A stretch of 64,000 nt of DNA from Streptomyces griseoflavus (GTDB lineage: Bacteria; Actinomycetota; Actinomycetes; Streptomycetales; Streptomycetaceae), in contig NZ_BMUC01000012.1 in assembly GCF_014649995.1 (NCBI RefSeq), positions 164,857-228,856 on the forward strand, in the 5' to 3' direction. Both the position numbers and the translations under genes were made by a program. This document shows, in pieces, positions 34,100 to 43,491 of the stretch (its first letter is position 1; each line of letters begins with the position of its first letter). A model generated the notes under the pieces. It worked only from the letters and a program-made list of their open reading frames with translations, had not been told where the DNA came from and did not search any database.

Positions 34100-34398
34100 A
34101 CGACCGGTCGGACCCGTATGCCTCGCGGCTCGCGAGTCCGGCCCACAAGTGGAGGCTCCGAACTCCCACCTGTCGCCCTCAGGGTGGCGGGTCACCGGTC
34201 AGGCGGTCCCGTCCCCGAGGCGGGGGATCCGCCCGATGACGCGCCCCGCGGTCCCCGTGGCGGTGTTCCGGTAGTTCCAGGAGCCCCGCCCGTGATCGTC
34301 CGGGGCGTTTTGCTTGCTCCGGCGCGGTCAGGTCCAACGAACACAGACGTTACGCGGCTGTCCGCCAGACCGTCGCGTGGTGCTACCGAGGAGGATCC
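34100..34398 (+). ncRNA. infC leader with terminator-like attenuator
   Basis: A 300-nt leader without a supported reading frame. It contains several inverted segments, for example GTGGAG...CTCCCAC at about 34149-34170 and a GC stem near 34175-34195. At its 3' part a hairpin GCCCCG (34283-34288) / CGGGGC (34301-34306) is followed at once by GTTTTG, a classic intrinsic terminator rarely so clear in Streptomyces. It precedes infC-rpmI-rplT by about 90 nt. Attenuation, perhaps by ribosomal protein L20 or IF3 as in other bacteria, is inferred from position and structure. Confidence 0.5.
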
Positions 34399-35061
34399 AT
34401 CAGCGCCGAGCCCCGCATCAACGACCGGATTCGCGTTCCCGAGGTGCGACTTGTCGGTCCCAGCGGCGAGCAGGTCGGGATTGTTCCGCTTGCCAAGGCC
34501 CTGGAGCTTGCGCAGGAGTACGACCTCGACCTCGTCGAGGTCGCGGCGAACGCCCGTCCGCCCGTGTGCAAGCTCATGGACTACGGGAAGTTCAAGTACG
34601 AGTCGGCCATGAAGGCCCGTGAGGCGCGCAAGAACCAGGCGCACACGGTCATCAAGGAGATGAAGCTCCGGCCGAAGATCGACCCGCACGACTACGACAC
34701 CAAGAAGGGTCACGTCGTCCGGTTCCTCAAGCAGGGCGACAAGGTCAAGATCACGATCATGTTCCGCGGTCGCGAGCAGTCCCGGCCGGAGCTCGGCTAC
34801 CGACTGCTGCAGCGCCTCGCGGAGGACGTGGCCGACCTCGGGTTCGTGGAGTCGAACCCGAAGCAGGACGGCCGCAACATGATCATGGTCCTCGGTCCGC
34901 ACAAGAAGAAGACCGAGGCGATGGCCGAGGCCCGCCAGGCGCAGGAAGCCCGCAAGGCGGACGCCAAGGCCAACCCCGGCAAGTCGCAGAACGCCGCGGA
35001 GACCGAGGCCGATGCGCAGACCGAGGCCGCCCCGGCGGCCGAGGAGCCTGCCGACGCGTGA
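34399..35061 (+). CDS. infC: Translation initiation factor IF-3 (probable AUC start)
   Basis: IF-3 binds the 30S subunit, blocks premature 50S joining and proofreads start codons. The 220-residue product has the N-domain ([19 protein letters not shown], then [16 protein letters not shown]), the linker helix around [20 protein letters not shown] and the C-domain ([16 protein letters not shown]). A 45-residue Ala/Glu-rich acidic tail is typical of actinobacteria. The conserved N-terminus lies upstream of the first standard start in frame (GTG 34444). No ATG, GTG or TTG exists in frame above it that would include those residues. ATC 34399 directly follows GAGGAGG and is the best start. Use of AUC mirrors the AUU start of E. 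coli infC, which IF-3 itself controls. Confidence 0.92.
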   Translation: MSAEPRINDRIRVPEVRLVGPSGEQVGIVPLAKALELAQEYDLDLVEVAANARPPVCKLMDYGKFKYESAMKAREARKNQAHTVIKEMKLRPKIDPHDYDTKKGHVVRFLKQGDKVKITIMFRGREQSRPELGYRLLQRLAEDVADLGFVESNPKQDGRNMIMVLGPHKKKTEAMAEARQAQEARKADAKANPGKSQNAAETEADAQTEAAPAAEEPADA

Positions 35062-35105
35062 CTCCCCGGGGCGCGAGCCCCAGGAAGCAACCGAAACAAG
35101 TACGA

Positions 35106-35147
35106 CGCTCCAACCGTGCCCGGTTTTCGTGACCGGGCACCGGAGCG
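35106..35147 (+). promoter_or_regulatory. Hairpin between infC and rpmI
   Basis: A two-part stem: CGCTCC (35106-35111) pairs with GGAGCG (35142-35147), and inside it GTGCCCGG (35116-35123) pairs with CCGGGCAC (35133-35140) around a 9-nt loop. It ends about 10 nt before the rpmI ribosome site. In other bacteria L20 represses rpmI-rplT by binding structured RNA here, so this is a candidate operator. Confidence 0.5.
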
Positions 35148-35172
35148 CCACCGACGAGGAGAGAACGGCGCT

Positions 35173-35367
35173 ATGCCGAAGAACAAGTCGCACAGCGGTG
35201 CCAGCAAGCGCTTCAAGATCACCGGCTCCGGCAAGGTGCTCCGCGAGCGCGCCGGCAAGCGCCACCTGCTCGAGCACAAGTCGTCCCGCGTGACGCGTCG
35301 CCTCACCGGCAACGCCGAGATGGCCCCGGGCGACGCCGCGAAGATCAAGAAGCTTCTCGGCAAGTGA
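35173..35367 (+). CDS. rpmI: 50S ribosomal protein L35
   Basis: A 64-residue basic protein starting [22 protein letters not shown] and ending [10 protein letters not shown], the complete bL35 family pattern at normal length. It binds 23S rRNA in the large subunit. ATG 35173 is preceded by a purine-rich GAGGAGAG; an earlier GTG frame from 35116 is not conserved. It lies between infC and rplT in the standard order, with hairpins on both sides that suggest translational control within the operon. Confidence 0.97.
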   Translation: MPKNKSHSGASKRFKITGSGKVLRERAGKRHLLEHKSSRVTRRLTGNAEMAPGDAAKIKKLLGK

Positions 35368-35417
35368 GGTCGGGCGCCCAGCGCCTGATCCACCGACACC
35401 GGGACCCAATCGTTTCC

Positions 35418-35443
35418 GGGCCGTGTGGCGACAACCACGGCCC
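35418..35443 (+). promoter_or_regulatory. Hairpin between rpmI and rplT
   Basis: GGGCCGTG (35418-35425) pairs perfectly with CACGGCCC (35436-35443) across a 10-nt loop, a few bases before the rplT ribosome site AAGGAG. It could modulate rplT translation or mark an RNA processing site; position is the only evidence. Confidence 0.4.
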
Positions 35444-35463
35444 CGCTACAAGGAGTTAAACAA

Positions 35464-35847
35464 GTGGCACGCGTCAAGCGGGCAGTCAACGCCCACAAGA
35501 AGCGCCGGGCGATCCTCGAGCAGGCCTCCGGCTACCGCGGTCAGCGTTCGCGCCTGTACCGCAAGGCCAAGGAGCAGGTCACCCACTCGCTGGTCTACAA
35601 CTACAACGACCGCAAGAAGCGCAAGGGTGACTTCCGCCAGCTGTGGATCCAGCGCATCAACGCCGCTGCCCGCGCCAACGGCATCACGTACAACCGCTTC
35701 ATCCAGGGTCTGAAGGCCGCGAACGTCGAGGTCGACCGCAAGATCCTGGCCGAGCTGGCCGTCAACGACGCCACCGCCTTCGCGGCGCTCGTCGAGGTCG
35801 CGCAGAAGGCGCTGCCGGCGGACGTGAACGCCCCCAAGGCGGCGTGA
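35464..35847 (+). CDS. rplT: 50S ribosomal protein L20
   Basis: A 127-residue bL20 protein, an early assembly protein that binds 23S rRNA and in many bacteria represses its own operon. The sequence is canonical: [39 protein letters not shown], then [20 protein letters not shown]. Length is normal, with a slightly extended Ala/Pro C-terminus. GTG 35464 follows AAGGAG at 9 nt. It is the last gene of the operon; a perfect 10-bp terminator stem lies 33 nt after the stop. Confidence 0.97.
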   Translation: MARVKRAVNAHKKRRAILEQASGYRGQRSRLYRKAKEQVTHSLVYNYNDRKKRKGDFRQLWIQRINAAARANGITYNRFIQGLKAANVEVDRKILAELAVNDATAFAALVEVAQKALPADVNAPKAA

Positions 35848-35880
35848 AGCACTGCGTTGGCTCGAAGCCGACGTGAATTC

Positions 35881-35912
35881 AGGACCCGCAGGCTCCAGGG
35901 CTTGCGGGTCCT
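35881..35912 (+). terminator. Terminator of infC-rpmI-rplT operon
   Basis: AGGACCCGCA (35881-35890) pairs perfectly with TGCGGGTCCT (35903-35912) around a 12-nt loop, followed by GCTGTTG. It lies 33 nt after the rplT stop. Confidence 0.8.
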
Positions 35913-35942
35913 GCTGTTGCCGTTCGGCGGCGGGTTCTCCGG

Positions 35943-35994
35943 CTGCGGGCCCTTCGTGGCCGGTCGTGCGGTTCCCCGCGCCCCCGGGGTGCCG
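35943..35994. repeat. Dispersed intergenic repeat, copy 1
   Basis: A stretch of about 52 nt (starting CTGCGGGCCC, with core CGGTCGTGCGGTTCCCCGCG) that recurs at 59291-59342 with about 85-90% identity by eye. Both copies lie between genes, after an operon end. It resembles a short GC-rich element I recall as common in Streptomyces intergenic regions. It is not part of a reading frame, although open frames cross it. Confidence 0.6.
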
Positions 35995-36093
35995 CGGTGC
36001 GGCCCGACAGCGGCACCACGCCCACGCCGGGACCCCCCCTGCCGCCACCGCCCCGCACCGCACACCGCGATTCCCCCGAAGGTGAACACGACC

Positions 36094-36954
36094 ATGGCCC
36101 CCGTCAGCCCTGAGCTGATCTCCCCCCGCTCCTCCCGCGTCGCCGCCGCCCGGCGGCTCGCCAAGCGGAACTTCCGGGGGAAGGAACGGCTGTTCCTCGC
36201 CGAGGGGCCGCAGGCCGTGCGGGAGGCCGCCACGCACCGAGCCGGGGACGGCGCCCCGCTCGTCGAGCTGTTCGCCACCGTCGAGGCGGCCGAGCGCTAC
36301 GCCGACATCATCGGCGCGGCCCGCGACGCCGGGGCCCGGGTGCACCTCGCCTCCGAGGACGTCATCGCCGACATCTCCACCACCGTCACCCCGCAGGGGC
36401 TCGTCGGAGTGTGCCGGTTCCTGGACACGCCGTTCGCGGAGATCCTCGCCGCCCGGCCCCGCCTCGTCGCCGTCCTCGCCCACGTGCGCGACCCCGGCAA
36501 CGCCGGCACCGTGCTGCGCTGCGCCGACGCCGCGGGAGCCGAAGCCGTCGTCCTCACCGACGCCTCCGTGGACCTCTACAACCCCAAAGCGGTACGCGCC
36601 TCCGTCGGTTCCCTGTTCCACCTGCCCGTCGCCGTCGGCGTCCCCGTCGAACAGGCCGTGACCGGCCTGCGGGACGCCGGCGTACGGCTGCTCGCGGCCG
36701 ACGGAGCCGGCGACCGGGACCTCGACGACGAGCTCGACAAGGGCACCATGGGCGGCCCCACCGCCTGGGTCTTCGGCAACGAGGCATGGGGCCTGCCCGA
36801 GGAGACCCGCGCCCTCACCGACGCCGTCGTGCGCGTCCCGATCCACGGAAAAGCCGAAAGCCTGAACCTCGCCACCGCCGCCGCCGTATGTCTCTACGCG
36901 TCGGCGCGTGCACAGCGCGCCGTCGGAGGGTGCCGCTCCGTCACCGACAGCTAG
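36094..36954 (+). CDS. SpoU/TrmH-family RNA 2'-O-methyltransferase
   Basis: A 286-residue SPOUT methyltransferase that methylates ribose in rRNA or tRNA using S-adenosylmethionine. An N-terminal RNA-binding region (RRLAKRNFRGKERLFLAEGPQAVREA) is followed by the knotted domain. Its three motifs are AHVRDPGNAGTVLRCADAAGAEAVVL, VFGNEAWGLPEE and VRVPIHGKAESLNLATAAAVCLYA. ATG 36094 (MAPVSPELIS) with GAAGGTG upstream is the start; the frame above it runs through the intergenic repeat and is not coding. Location after rplT is conserved in actinobacteria. The target nucleotide is not evident. Confidence 0.92.
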   Translation: MAPVSPELISPRSSRVAAARRLAKRNFRGKERLFLAEGPQAVREAATHRAGDGAPLVELFATVEAAERYADIIGAARDAGARVHLASEDVIADISTTVTPQGLVGVCRFLDTPFAEILAARPRLVAVLAHVRDPGNAGTVLRCADAAGAEAVVLTDASVDLYNPKAVRASVGSLFHLPVAVGVPVEQAVTGLRDAGVRLLAADGAGDRDLDDELDKGTMGGPTAWVFGNEAWGLPEETRALTDAVVRVPIHGKAESLNLATAAAVCLYASARAQRAVGGCRSVTDS

Positions 36955-36960
36955 TAGGCT
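36955..36960 (+). promoter_or_regulatory. -10 box upstream of sensor kinase
   Basis: TAGGCT directly follows the methyltransferase stop codon. A start near 36967 would give a leader of about 80 nt before the sensor-kinase ATG. No clear -35 is present. Confidence 0.35.
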
Positions 36961-37046
36961 GACCAGCTCGGGGACCCTCCCCCAAGCTCTCGGCCGGTCC
37001 CGAGCACGGGGCGCCCCGAGGAAGTTCCGAGAGGTGGGGTACGGGG

Positions 37047-38183
37047 ATGAGCGTCGGCACGAGCAGCGCACCGGGAGCACAGCGGGTCGCGCGCCCGCCC
37101 GCGCCCCGGCCCGGTGACCTCGCCGAACTCGGCATCGACCCCGACCAGCTGCCCGACGGACTCGTGGTCGCCGACGAGCACGGCCGGGTGATCTGCTTCA
37201 ACGCCGCCGCCGCCCGCATCACCGCCGTCCCCGCCGAGCGGGCCCTCGGCCGCCCGCTGGAGACGGCGCTGCCGTTAGAGGACCTGGAGGGCCGCCGCTG
37301 GTGGCAGCTCACCGACCCCTACGGCGGCCTCGCCATCCGGGTGCGCCAGCCCGAACGCAACCTCCTGCTCCCCGGCGGCCGCGAGGTCCTCGTCTCCGCC
37401 CGCTACGTCCGCACCCGCCCCACCGGCCCCGTCCGCCGCGTCGTCGTCACCCTGCGCGACACCGAGGCCCGCCGCCGCACCGAGCGCAGCCACGCCGAGC
37501 TGATCGCCACCGTCGCCCACGAACTGCGCTCCCCGCTCACCTCCGTCAAGGGCTTCACCGCCACCCTGCTCGCCAAGTGGGAGCGGTTCACCGACGACCA
37601 GAAGCGGCTGATGCTGGAGACCGTCGACGCCGACGCCGACCGCGTCACCCGGCTCATCGCCGAGCTGCTCGACATATCCCGCATCGACTCCGGGCGGCTG
37701 GAGGTGCGCCGCCAGCCCGTCGACATCGGTGCCGCCGTCGGACGCCACATCCAGGCCCACGTGGCCGCCGGGCAGCCGGCCGACCGGTTCCTGCTGCGGG
37801 TGCAGCACCCGCTGCCCGACCTGTGGGCCGACCCCGACAAGGTCGACCAGGTGCTGAGCAACCTGCTGGAAAATGCCGTGCGTCACGGCGAGGGAACCGT
37901 CACCATCGACATCACGCCCTCGGCGTCCCCCCGTGAACGGGAGGACGCCGGAACGTCGGTCACGGTGAGCGACGAAGGGCCCGGCATTCCGGAGGAGTCC
38001 ATGAACCGCGTCTTCACCCGCTTCTGGCGGGGCAGCAAGCGCGGCGGGACGGGCCTCGGGCTGTACATCGTCAAGGGCATCGTCGAGGCCCACGGCGGCA
38101 CCATCACGGTCGGACGCGCCCCCGGCGGCGGCGCCCGGTTCCGATTTACGCTGCCCGTGGCGGCACCGGCGTATCTCACCTGA
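37047..38183 (+). CDS. Soluble PAS-domain histidine kinase with a TTA codon
   Basis: A 378-residue sensor kinase without membrane helices. A PAS domain lies at about residues 28-140 (LPDGLVVADEHGRVICFNAAAARITAVPAERALGRP). The dimerisation/phosphorylation segment (ELIATVAHELRSPLTSVKGF) carries the phospho-accepting His, and the ATPase domain has the N-box LSNLLENAVRHGEG and the glycine motifs DEGPGIP and GGTGLGLYIVKGI. No response regulator is adjacent, so it is an orphan. Codon 77 (37275-37277) is TTA, so translation needs the rare leucyl-tRNA BldA and should rise late in growth. Start ATG 37047 follows GAGGTGGGG at some distance. Confidence 0.93.
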   Translation: MSVGTSSAPGAQRVARPPAPRPGDLAELGIDPDQLPDGLVVADEHGRVICFNAAAARITAVPAERALGRPLETALPLEDLEGRRWWQLTDPYGGLAIRVRQPERNLLLPGGREVLVSARYVRTRPTGPVRRVVVTLRDTEARRRTERSHAELIATVAHELRSPLTSVKGFTATLLAKWERFTDDQKRLMLETVDADADRVTRLIAELLDISRIDSGRLEVRRQPVDIGAAVGRHIQAHVAAGQPADRFLLRVQHPLPDLWADPDKVDQVLSNLLENAVRHGEGTVTIDITPSASPREREDAGTSVTVSDEGPGIPEESMNRVFTRFWRGSKRGGTGLGLYIVKGIVEAHGGTITVGRAPGGGARFRFTLPVAAPAYLT

Positions 38184-39471
<1,288 letters not shown>

Positions 39472-39472
<1 letters not shown>

Positions 39473-41985
39473 TGCGGATCCCGCTTTCCTGGCTGCGGGA
39501 GTACGTCGACCTGCCGGCGACGGAGACCGGCCGTGACGTACAGGCCAAGCTCATTTCGGCCGGTCTCGAGGTCGAGACCGTCGAGCACCTCGGTGCCGAC
39601 CTCAAGGGCCCCCTCGTCGTCGGCCAGGTGCTGACCATCGAGGAGCTGGAGGGCTTCAAGAAGCCGATCCGCTTCTGCACCGTGGACGTCGGACAGGCCA
39701 ACGGCACCGGTGAGCCCCAGGAGATCGTCTGCGGCGCCCGCAACTTCGCCGTCGGCGACAAGGTCGTCGTGGTCCTCCCCGGCGCCACGCTCCCCGGCGG
39801 CTTCTCGATCAGCGCCCGCAAGACCTACGGCAAGACGTCCCACGGCATGATCTGCTCCAGTGACGAGCTGGGCATGGGTGACGACGGCACCCACGGCATC
39901 ATCGTGCTGCCGCCGGAGACCGAGGTCGGCAAGGACGCCATCGAGCTGCTCGAACTGGTCGACGAGGTCCTGGACATCGCCGTCACCGCCAACCGCGGCG
40001 ACTGCCTGTCCCTCCGCGGCGTCGCCCGCGAGACCGCCATCGCCTACGGCCTGCCGCTGCGCGACCCGGCCCTGCTCGACGTGCCCGGGCCGAACGCCTT
40101 CGGCTACCCGGTGAAGGTCTCCGACCCGGCCGGCTGCGACCGCTTCACCGCCCGCACGGTGACCGGCCTCAGCCCTGAGGCGCGCTCCCCGATCTGGCTG
40201 AAGCGCCGGCTGCAGAAGGTCGGCATGCGCCCGATCTCCCTCGCCGTCGACGTCACCAACTACGTGATGATGGAGCTCGGCCAGCCGCTGCACGCCTACG
40301 ACCGGAACCTGGTCCAGGGCACCATCGGCGTCCGCCGCGCCGAGGAGGGCGAGAAGATCGTCACCCTCGACGGCGTCGAGCGGAAACTGCACGCCGAGGA
40401 CCTGGTCATCACCGACGAGCGCGGCCCCATCGGCCTCGCCGGCGTGATGGGCGGGGCCGACACGGAGATCGCCGACCACGACGACCTCGAGAAGTCGACC
40501 GGTGACGTGGTCATCGAGGCCGCCCACTTCGACCAGGTGACCATCGCGCGCACCGCCCGCCGCCACAAGCTGTCCTCCGAGGCGTCCCGCCGCTTCGAGC
40601 GCGGTGTGGACCCGCAGGCCGCCGCCGCTGCCGCGCAGCGCACCGTCGACCTGCTGGTGCTGCTCGCCGGGGGCACCGCCGAGGCGGGCGTCACCGAGGT
40701 CGTCGCCCCGAGCGCGCCGCACACCATCACCGTCGCGGCCGACCACCCCGACAGGGTCGCGGGGGTGACCTACGGCCGGGAGACCGTCGTGCGCCGCCTC
40801 CAGGAGGTGGGCTGTGACGTGTACGGGCAGGACGAGCTGATCGTCACGGTGCCGTCCTGGCGGCCCGACCTGACCGACGCAAACGACCTGGCCGAAGAGG
40901 TCATCCGGCTGGAGGGCTACGAGAACCTGCCCGCCACGCTGCCCAGGCCGCCGGCCGGCCGGGGCCTGACCGCCCGTCAGCGGCTGCACCGCCGGGTCGG
41001 CCGCGCGCTCGCCGGGGCCGGTTACGTCGAGGCGCCGAACTACCCGTTCGTCAGCGAGCAGGTCTTCGACCAGCTCAGCCTGGAGGCCGACGACCCGGCC
41101 CGCCGCGTGGTCAGGCTCGTCAACCCGCTCAGCGACGAGGAGCCCGCGCTGCGGACCACGCTGCTGCCGGGTCTGCTCGGCGCGCTGCGCCGCAACGACG
41201 GCCGGGGTTCGCACGACCTCGCGCTGTTCGAGACCGGCCTCGTCTTCCTGCCGGGAGACGAGCGCAGGGCCGCCGCGAACCTGTCCGTCGACCGCCGTCC
41301 GAGCGAGGACGACATCGCCGCGCTGAACGCCGCGCTGCCCGACCAGCCCCGGCACGTCGCCGTCGTGCTGGCCGGTGCCCGTGAGCAGGCCGGCTGGTGG
41401 GGCAAGGGCCGCCCGGCCGACTGGGCCGACGCGGTCGAGGCCGCCCGGACCGTCGCCCGCGAGGCCGGTGCCGAACTGGGCATCCGCAAGGGCCAGTACG
41501 GGCCCTGGCACCCCGGCCGCTGCGCCGAGCTGACCGTCACCGTCGACGGCGCCGAGCGGGTCGTCGGCCACGCCGGTGAGCTGCACCCGCGCGTGGTGAA
41601 GGCCCTGGGCCTGCCCGCGCGCAGCTGCGCGATGGAGCTGGACCTGGACACCGTGGAGCGGGTCGGCGCGGGCACCCCGCAGGCACCGGGCATCTCCACC
41701 TTCCCGGTCGCCACGCAGGACGTCGCGCTGGTCGTCGACGCGTTCGTGCCCGCCGCGGAGGTCGAGGCCGCCCTGCGGGAGGGCGCCGGTCCGCTGCTGG
41801 AGTCCATCCGCCTGTTCGACGTGTACGAGAACGCCGAGCAGCTGGGCGAGGGCCGCAAGTCGCTGGCGTACGCGCTGCGCTTCCGCGCGACCGACCGCAC
41901 CCTGACCGTCGACGAGGCGTCGGCGGCCCGCGAGGCGGCGGTGGCGGTCGCGGGCGACCGTACCGGAGCGGTCCTGCGGGGCTGA
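39472..41985 (+). CDS. pheT: Phenylalanyl-tRNA synthetase beta subunit
   Basis: The 837-residue non-catalytic subunit, which binds tRNA and edits mis-charged tyrosine. Domains in order: [15 protein letters not shown] start, an EMAP-type tRNA-binding domain (about 40-150), B3/B4 editing domain ([29 protein letters not shown]), B5 (about 400-470), the inactive core-like domain ([21 protein letters not shown]) and a ferredoxin-fold anticodon-binding domain ([16 protein letters not shown]). Start and stop are clear, with a 1-nt overlap with pheS. A 21-bp perfect stem ends the operon 16 nt after the stop. Confidence 0.97.
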
Positions 41986-42000
41986 GTTCCGCCAGGTCAT

Positions 42001-42044
42001 CGACCGTGGGGGGCGTGCGCGTGCGCGCACGCCCCCCACGGTCG
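42001..42044 (+). terminator. Terminator of pheST (21-bp perfect stem)
   Basis: Bases 42001-42021 pair perfectly with 42024-42044 around a 2-nt loop. The stem begins CGACCGTGGGGGGCG. It is the strongest hairpin I found in the window and lies 16 nt after pheT. Confidence 0.9.
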
Positions 42045-42063
42045 TGTGGGCTTGCCGGTCACC

Positions 42064-42079
42064 TCACTCGTTCGAGTGA
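42064..42079. promoter_or_regulatory. 16-bp operator-like palindrome before PP2C gene
   Basis: TCACTCG-TT-CGAGTGA is a perfect inverted repeat between the pheT terminator and the PP2C gene. It is a good candidate operator for a dimeric regulator. The GAGTGA half resembles part of BldD-type sites, but I would not assign it. Confidence 0.45.
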
Positions 42080-42183
42080 CTATCCGGGGTGATACGTCAG
42101 GTTCAGGCCATATGGTCGACAGAATCGGACCGGCCTCTCGGGGCCGGTCTGCGCTGTCCGGGCCTATATGGGGGGCCATCGGC

Positions 42184-43236
42184 ATGATCCGCTTCAAGCC
42201 TGGGGCTTCCCGCTGGGTGCCGCCCCGGTTCCTCTCACGGGCGTTCACCCTCTCGGTGCCCGTGGCCTGGGGTGCCACCGCGGTCGCCTACCGGATGACC
42301 TGCCCGCTCGCCCGGGACGACGCCCTCGGCGCGCGCCTGGTCAGCAGCGCCGTGCTGTGCACGGTCGTCACCGGCCTCGTGATGCACGTGCGGGGCGGAC
42401 TGCTGCGCGAAGTGCGGCGGGCCCGCGCGGTCGCGGAGGCGGCCCAGGACGCTCTGCTGAGGCCGCCGCCGCCGCGGGTCGACGGGCTGGCCGTCGCCGC
42501 GGTCCACCTGCCCGCCGACCGGGAGGCCCGGATCGGCGGCGACCTGTACGAGGTGATCGCCACCGAGCACGGTGTGCGGGCGCTCATCGGTGACGTCCGG
42601 GGGCACGGAGCCGGTGCCCTGCGGACCGTGGCCGCCGTCCTCGGCAGCTTCCGCGAGGCCGCCCACGACGAGGCCGAACTGGCCGGTGTGCTGCGCCGGC
42701 TGGAGCGGGCGATGGCCCGGCACCTGCGGGAGCGGGTCGCCGCCGAGTCCGACCCGGCGGTGGCGGAGGAATTCGTCACCGTCCTGCTGCTGGAGATCCT
42801 CCCGGACGGGGAGGTACGAGCGCTGAACTGCGGACACCCCTGGCCGTACCGGCTGACCGGGGCACGGGCCGAACCGCTCGCCCGTGCCGATCCGCTGCCG
42901 CCGCTCGGCCCGTTCCCGCTGCCCGCCGAACTGCCCGCCCTCCCCTGCGGACGCCTGCTGCCCGGCGACGCGCTCGTGCTGCACACGGACGGGGCCGAGG
43001 AGGCCCGCGACCGCGAGGGCCGCTTCTTCCCGCTCCAGGACGTCCTCACCGAGGTCGCCCGCACCCGCCGGCCGACACCCCCCGGGGCGGTCCTGCGCTC
43101 GGTCCTCACCGCCCTGCTCCGGCACTCCGTCGACCCGCCGAAGGACGACGTGGCCCTGCTGGTCCTCAGCGACGAACGCACCATCCGCCGCCCCGCCCCG
43201 GACCTCCACGAGAGGGCGCGCCTGCGCGCACGGTAG
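42184..43236 (+). CDS. Membrane PP2C/SpoIIE-type serine phosphatase
   Basis: A 350-residue protein phosphatase of the PP2C/SpoIIE group, which in Streptomyces typically dephosphorylates anti-sigma-factor antagonists. Two N-terminal membrane helices (about 18-40 and 55-75) precede the catalytic domain. Metal-binding acidic motifs are visible as ARIGGDLYEV and LIGDVRGHGAGA (the family D-x-x-G-H-G), with LHTDGAEEARD and KDDVALLVL at the end. No sensory domain is present beyond the membrane part. ATG 42184 is used; ATG 42112 would add 24 residues without clear features. No sigma factor or anti-sigma gene is adjacent. Confidence 0.88.
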   Translation: MIRFKPGASRWVPPRFLSRAFTLSVPVAWGATAVAYRMTCPLARDDALGARLVSSAVLCTVVTGLVMHVRGGLLREVRRARAVAEAAQDALLRPPPPRVDGLAVAAVHLPADREARIGGDLYEVIATEHGVRALIGDVRGHGAGALRTVAAVLGSFREAAHDEAELAGVLRRLERAMARHLRERVAAESDPAVAEEFVTVLLLEILPDGEVRALNCGHPWPYRLTGARAEPLARADPLPPLGPFPLPAELPALPCGRLLPGDALVLHTDGAEEARDREGRFFPLQDVLTEVARTRRPTPPGAVLRSVLTALLRHSVDPPKDDVALLVLSDERTIRRPAPDLHERARLRAR

Positions 43237-43255
43237 GGACACCGAGGGCCGGCGG

Positions 43256-43302
43256 GCCGTCCGCCCGCCACGGAGTGTCGGGCAGGCAGCCGGGCGGACG
43301 GC
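43256..43302 (+). terminator. 12-bp stem hairpin after PP2C gene
   Basis: GCCGTCCGCCCG (43256-43267) pairs perfectly with CGGGCGGACGGC (43291-43302) across a 23-nt loop, 20 nt after the PP2C stop. Confidence 0.6.
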
Positions 43303-43431
43303 GAGGATACGGGCCGCCGCACTGTACGAGGGGGAGCCGGCGGCCCGGCCGGCCTCTTTCGAGGCAACACAGTCAACCGGCCGGGCACGCTCCGCGACAG
43401 CGCGCGCACACCGCGGATGCGGGCACTTCGT

Positions 43432-43464
43432 TCACACCCCGTGTGAGCGGCCGGCCACTAGTCT
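43432..43464 (+). promoter_or_regulatory. Palindrome and -10 box of the HTH-TPR regulator
   Basis: TCACAC-CCC-GTGTGA (43432-43446) is a perfect inverted repeat, and TAGTCT (43459-43464) downstream is a likely -10. The dyad sits where the -35 and spacer would be, so a bound protein should block RNA polymerase. Autoregulation by the downstream gene is possible. Confidence 0.5.
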
Positions 43465-43491
43465 GTCCGCACCGAGCCAACGGGGGCCCGC

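Noticed and set aside
34444-34446. GTG 34444 as the infC start
   Set aside because: It would remove the conserved [11 protein letters not shown] part of the IF-3 N-domain and has no ribosome site, whereas ATC 34399 follows GAGGAGG.
42065-42078. Assigning the CACTCG...CGAGTG dyad to BldD
   Set aside because: Only one half resembles a BldD half-site; spacing and sequence do not fit well enough.
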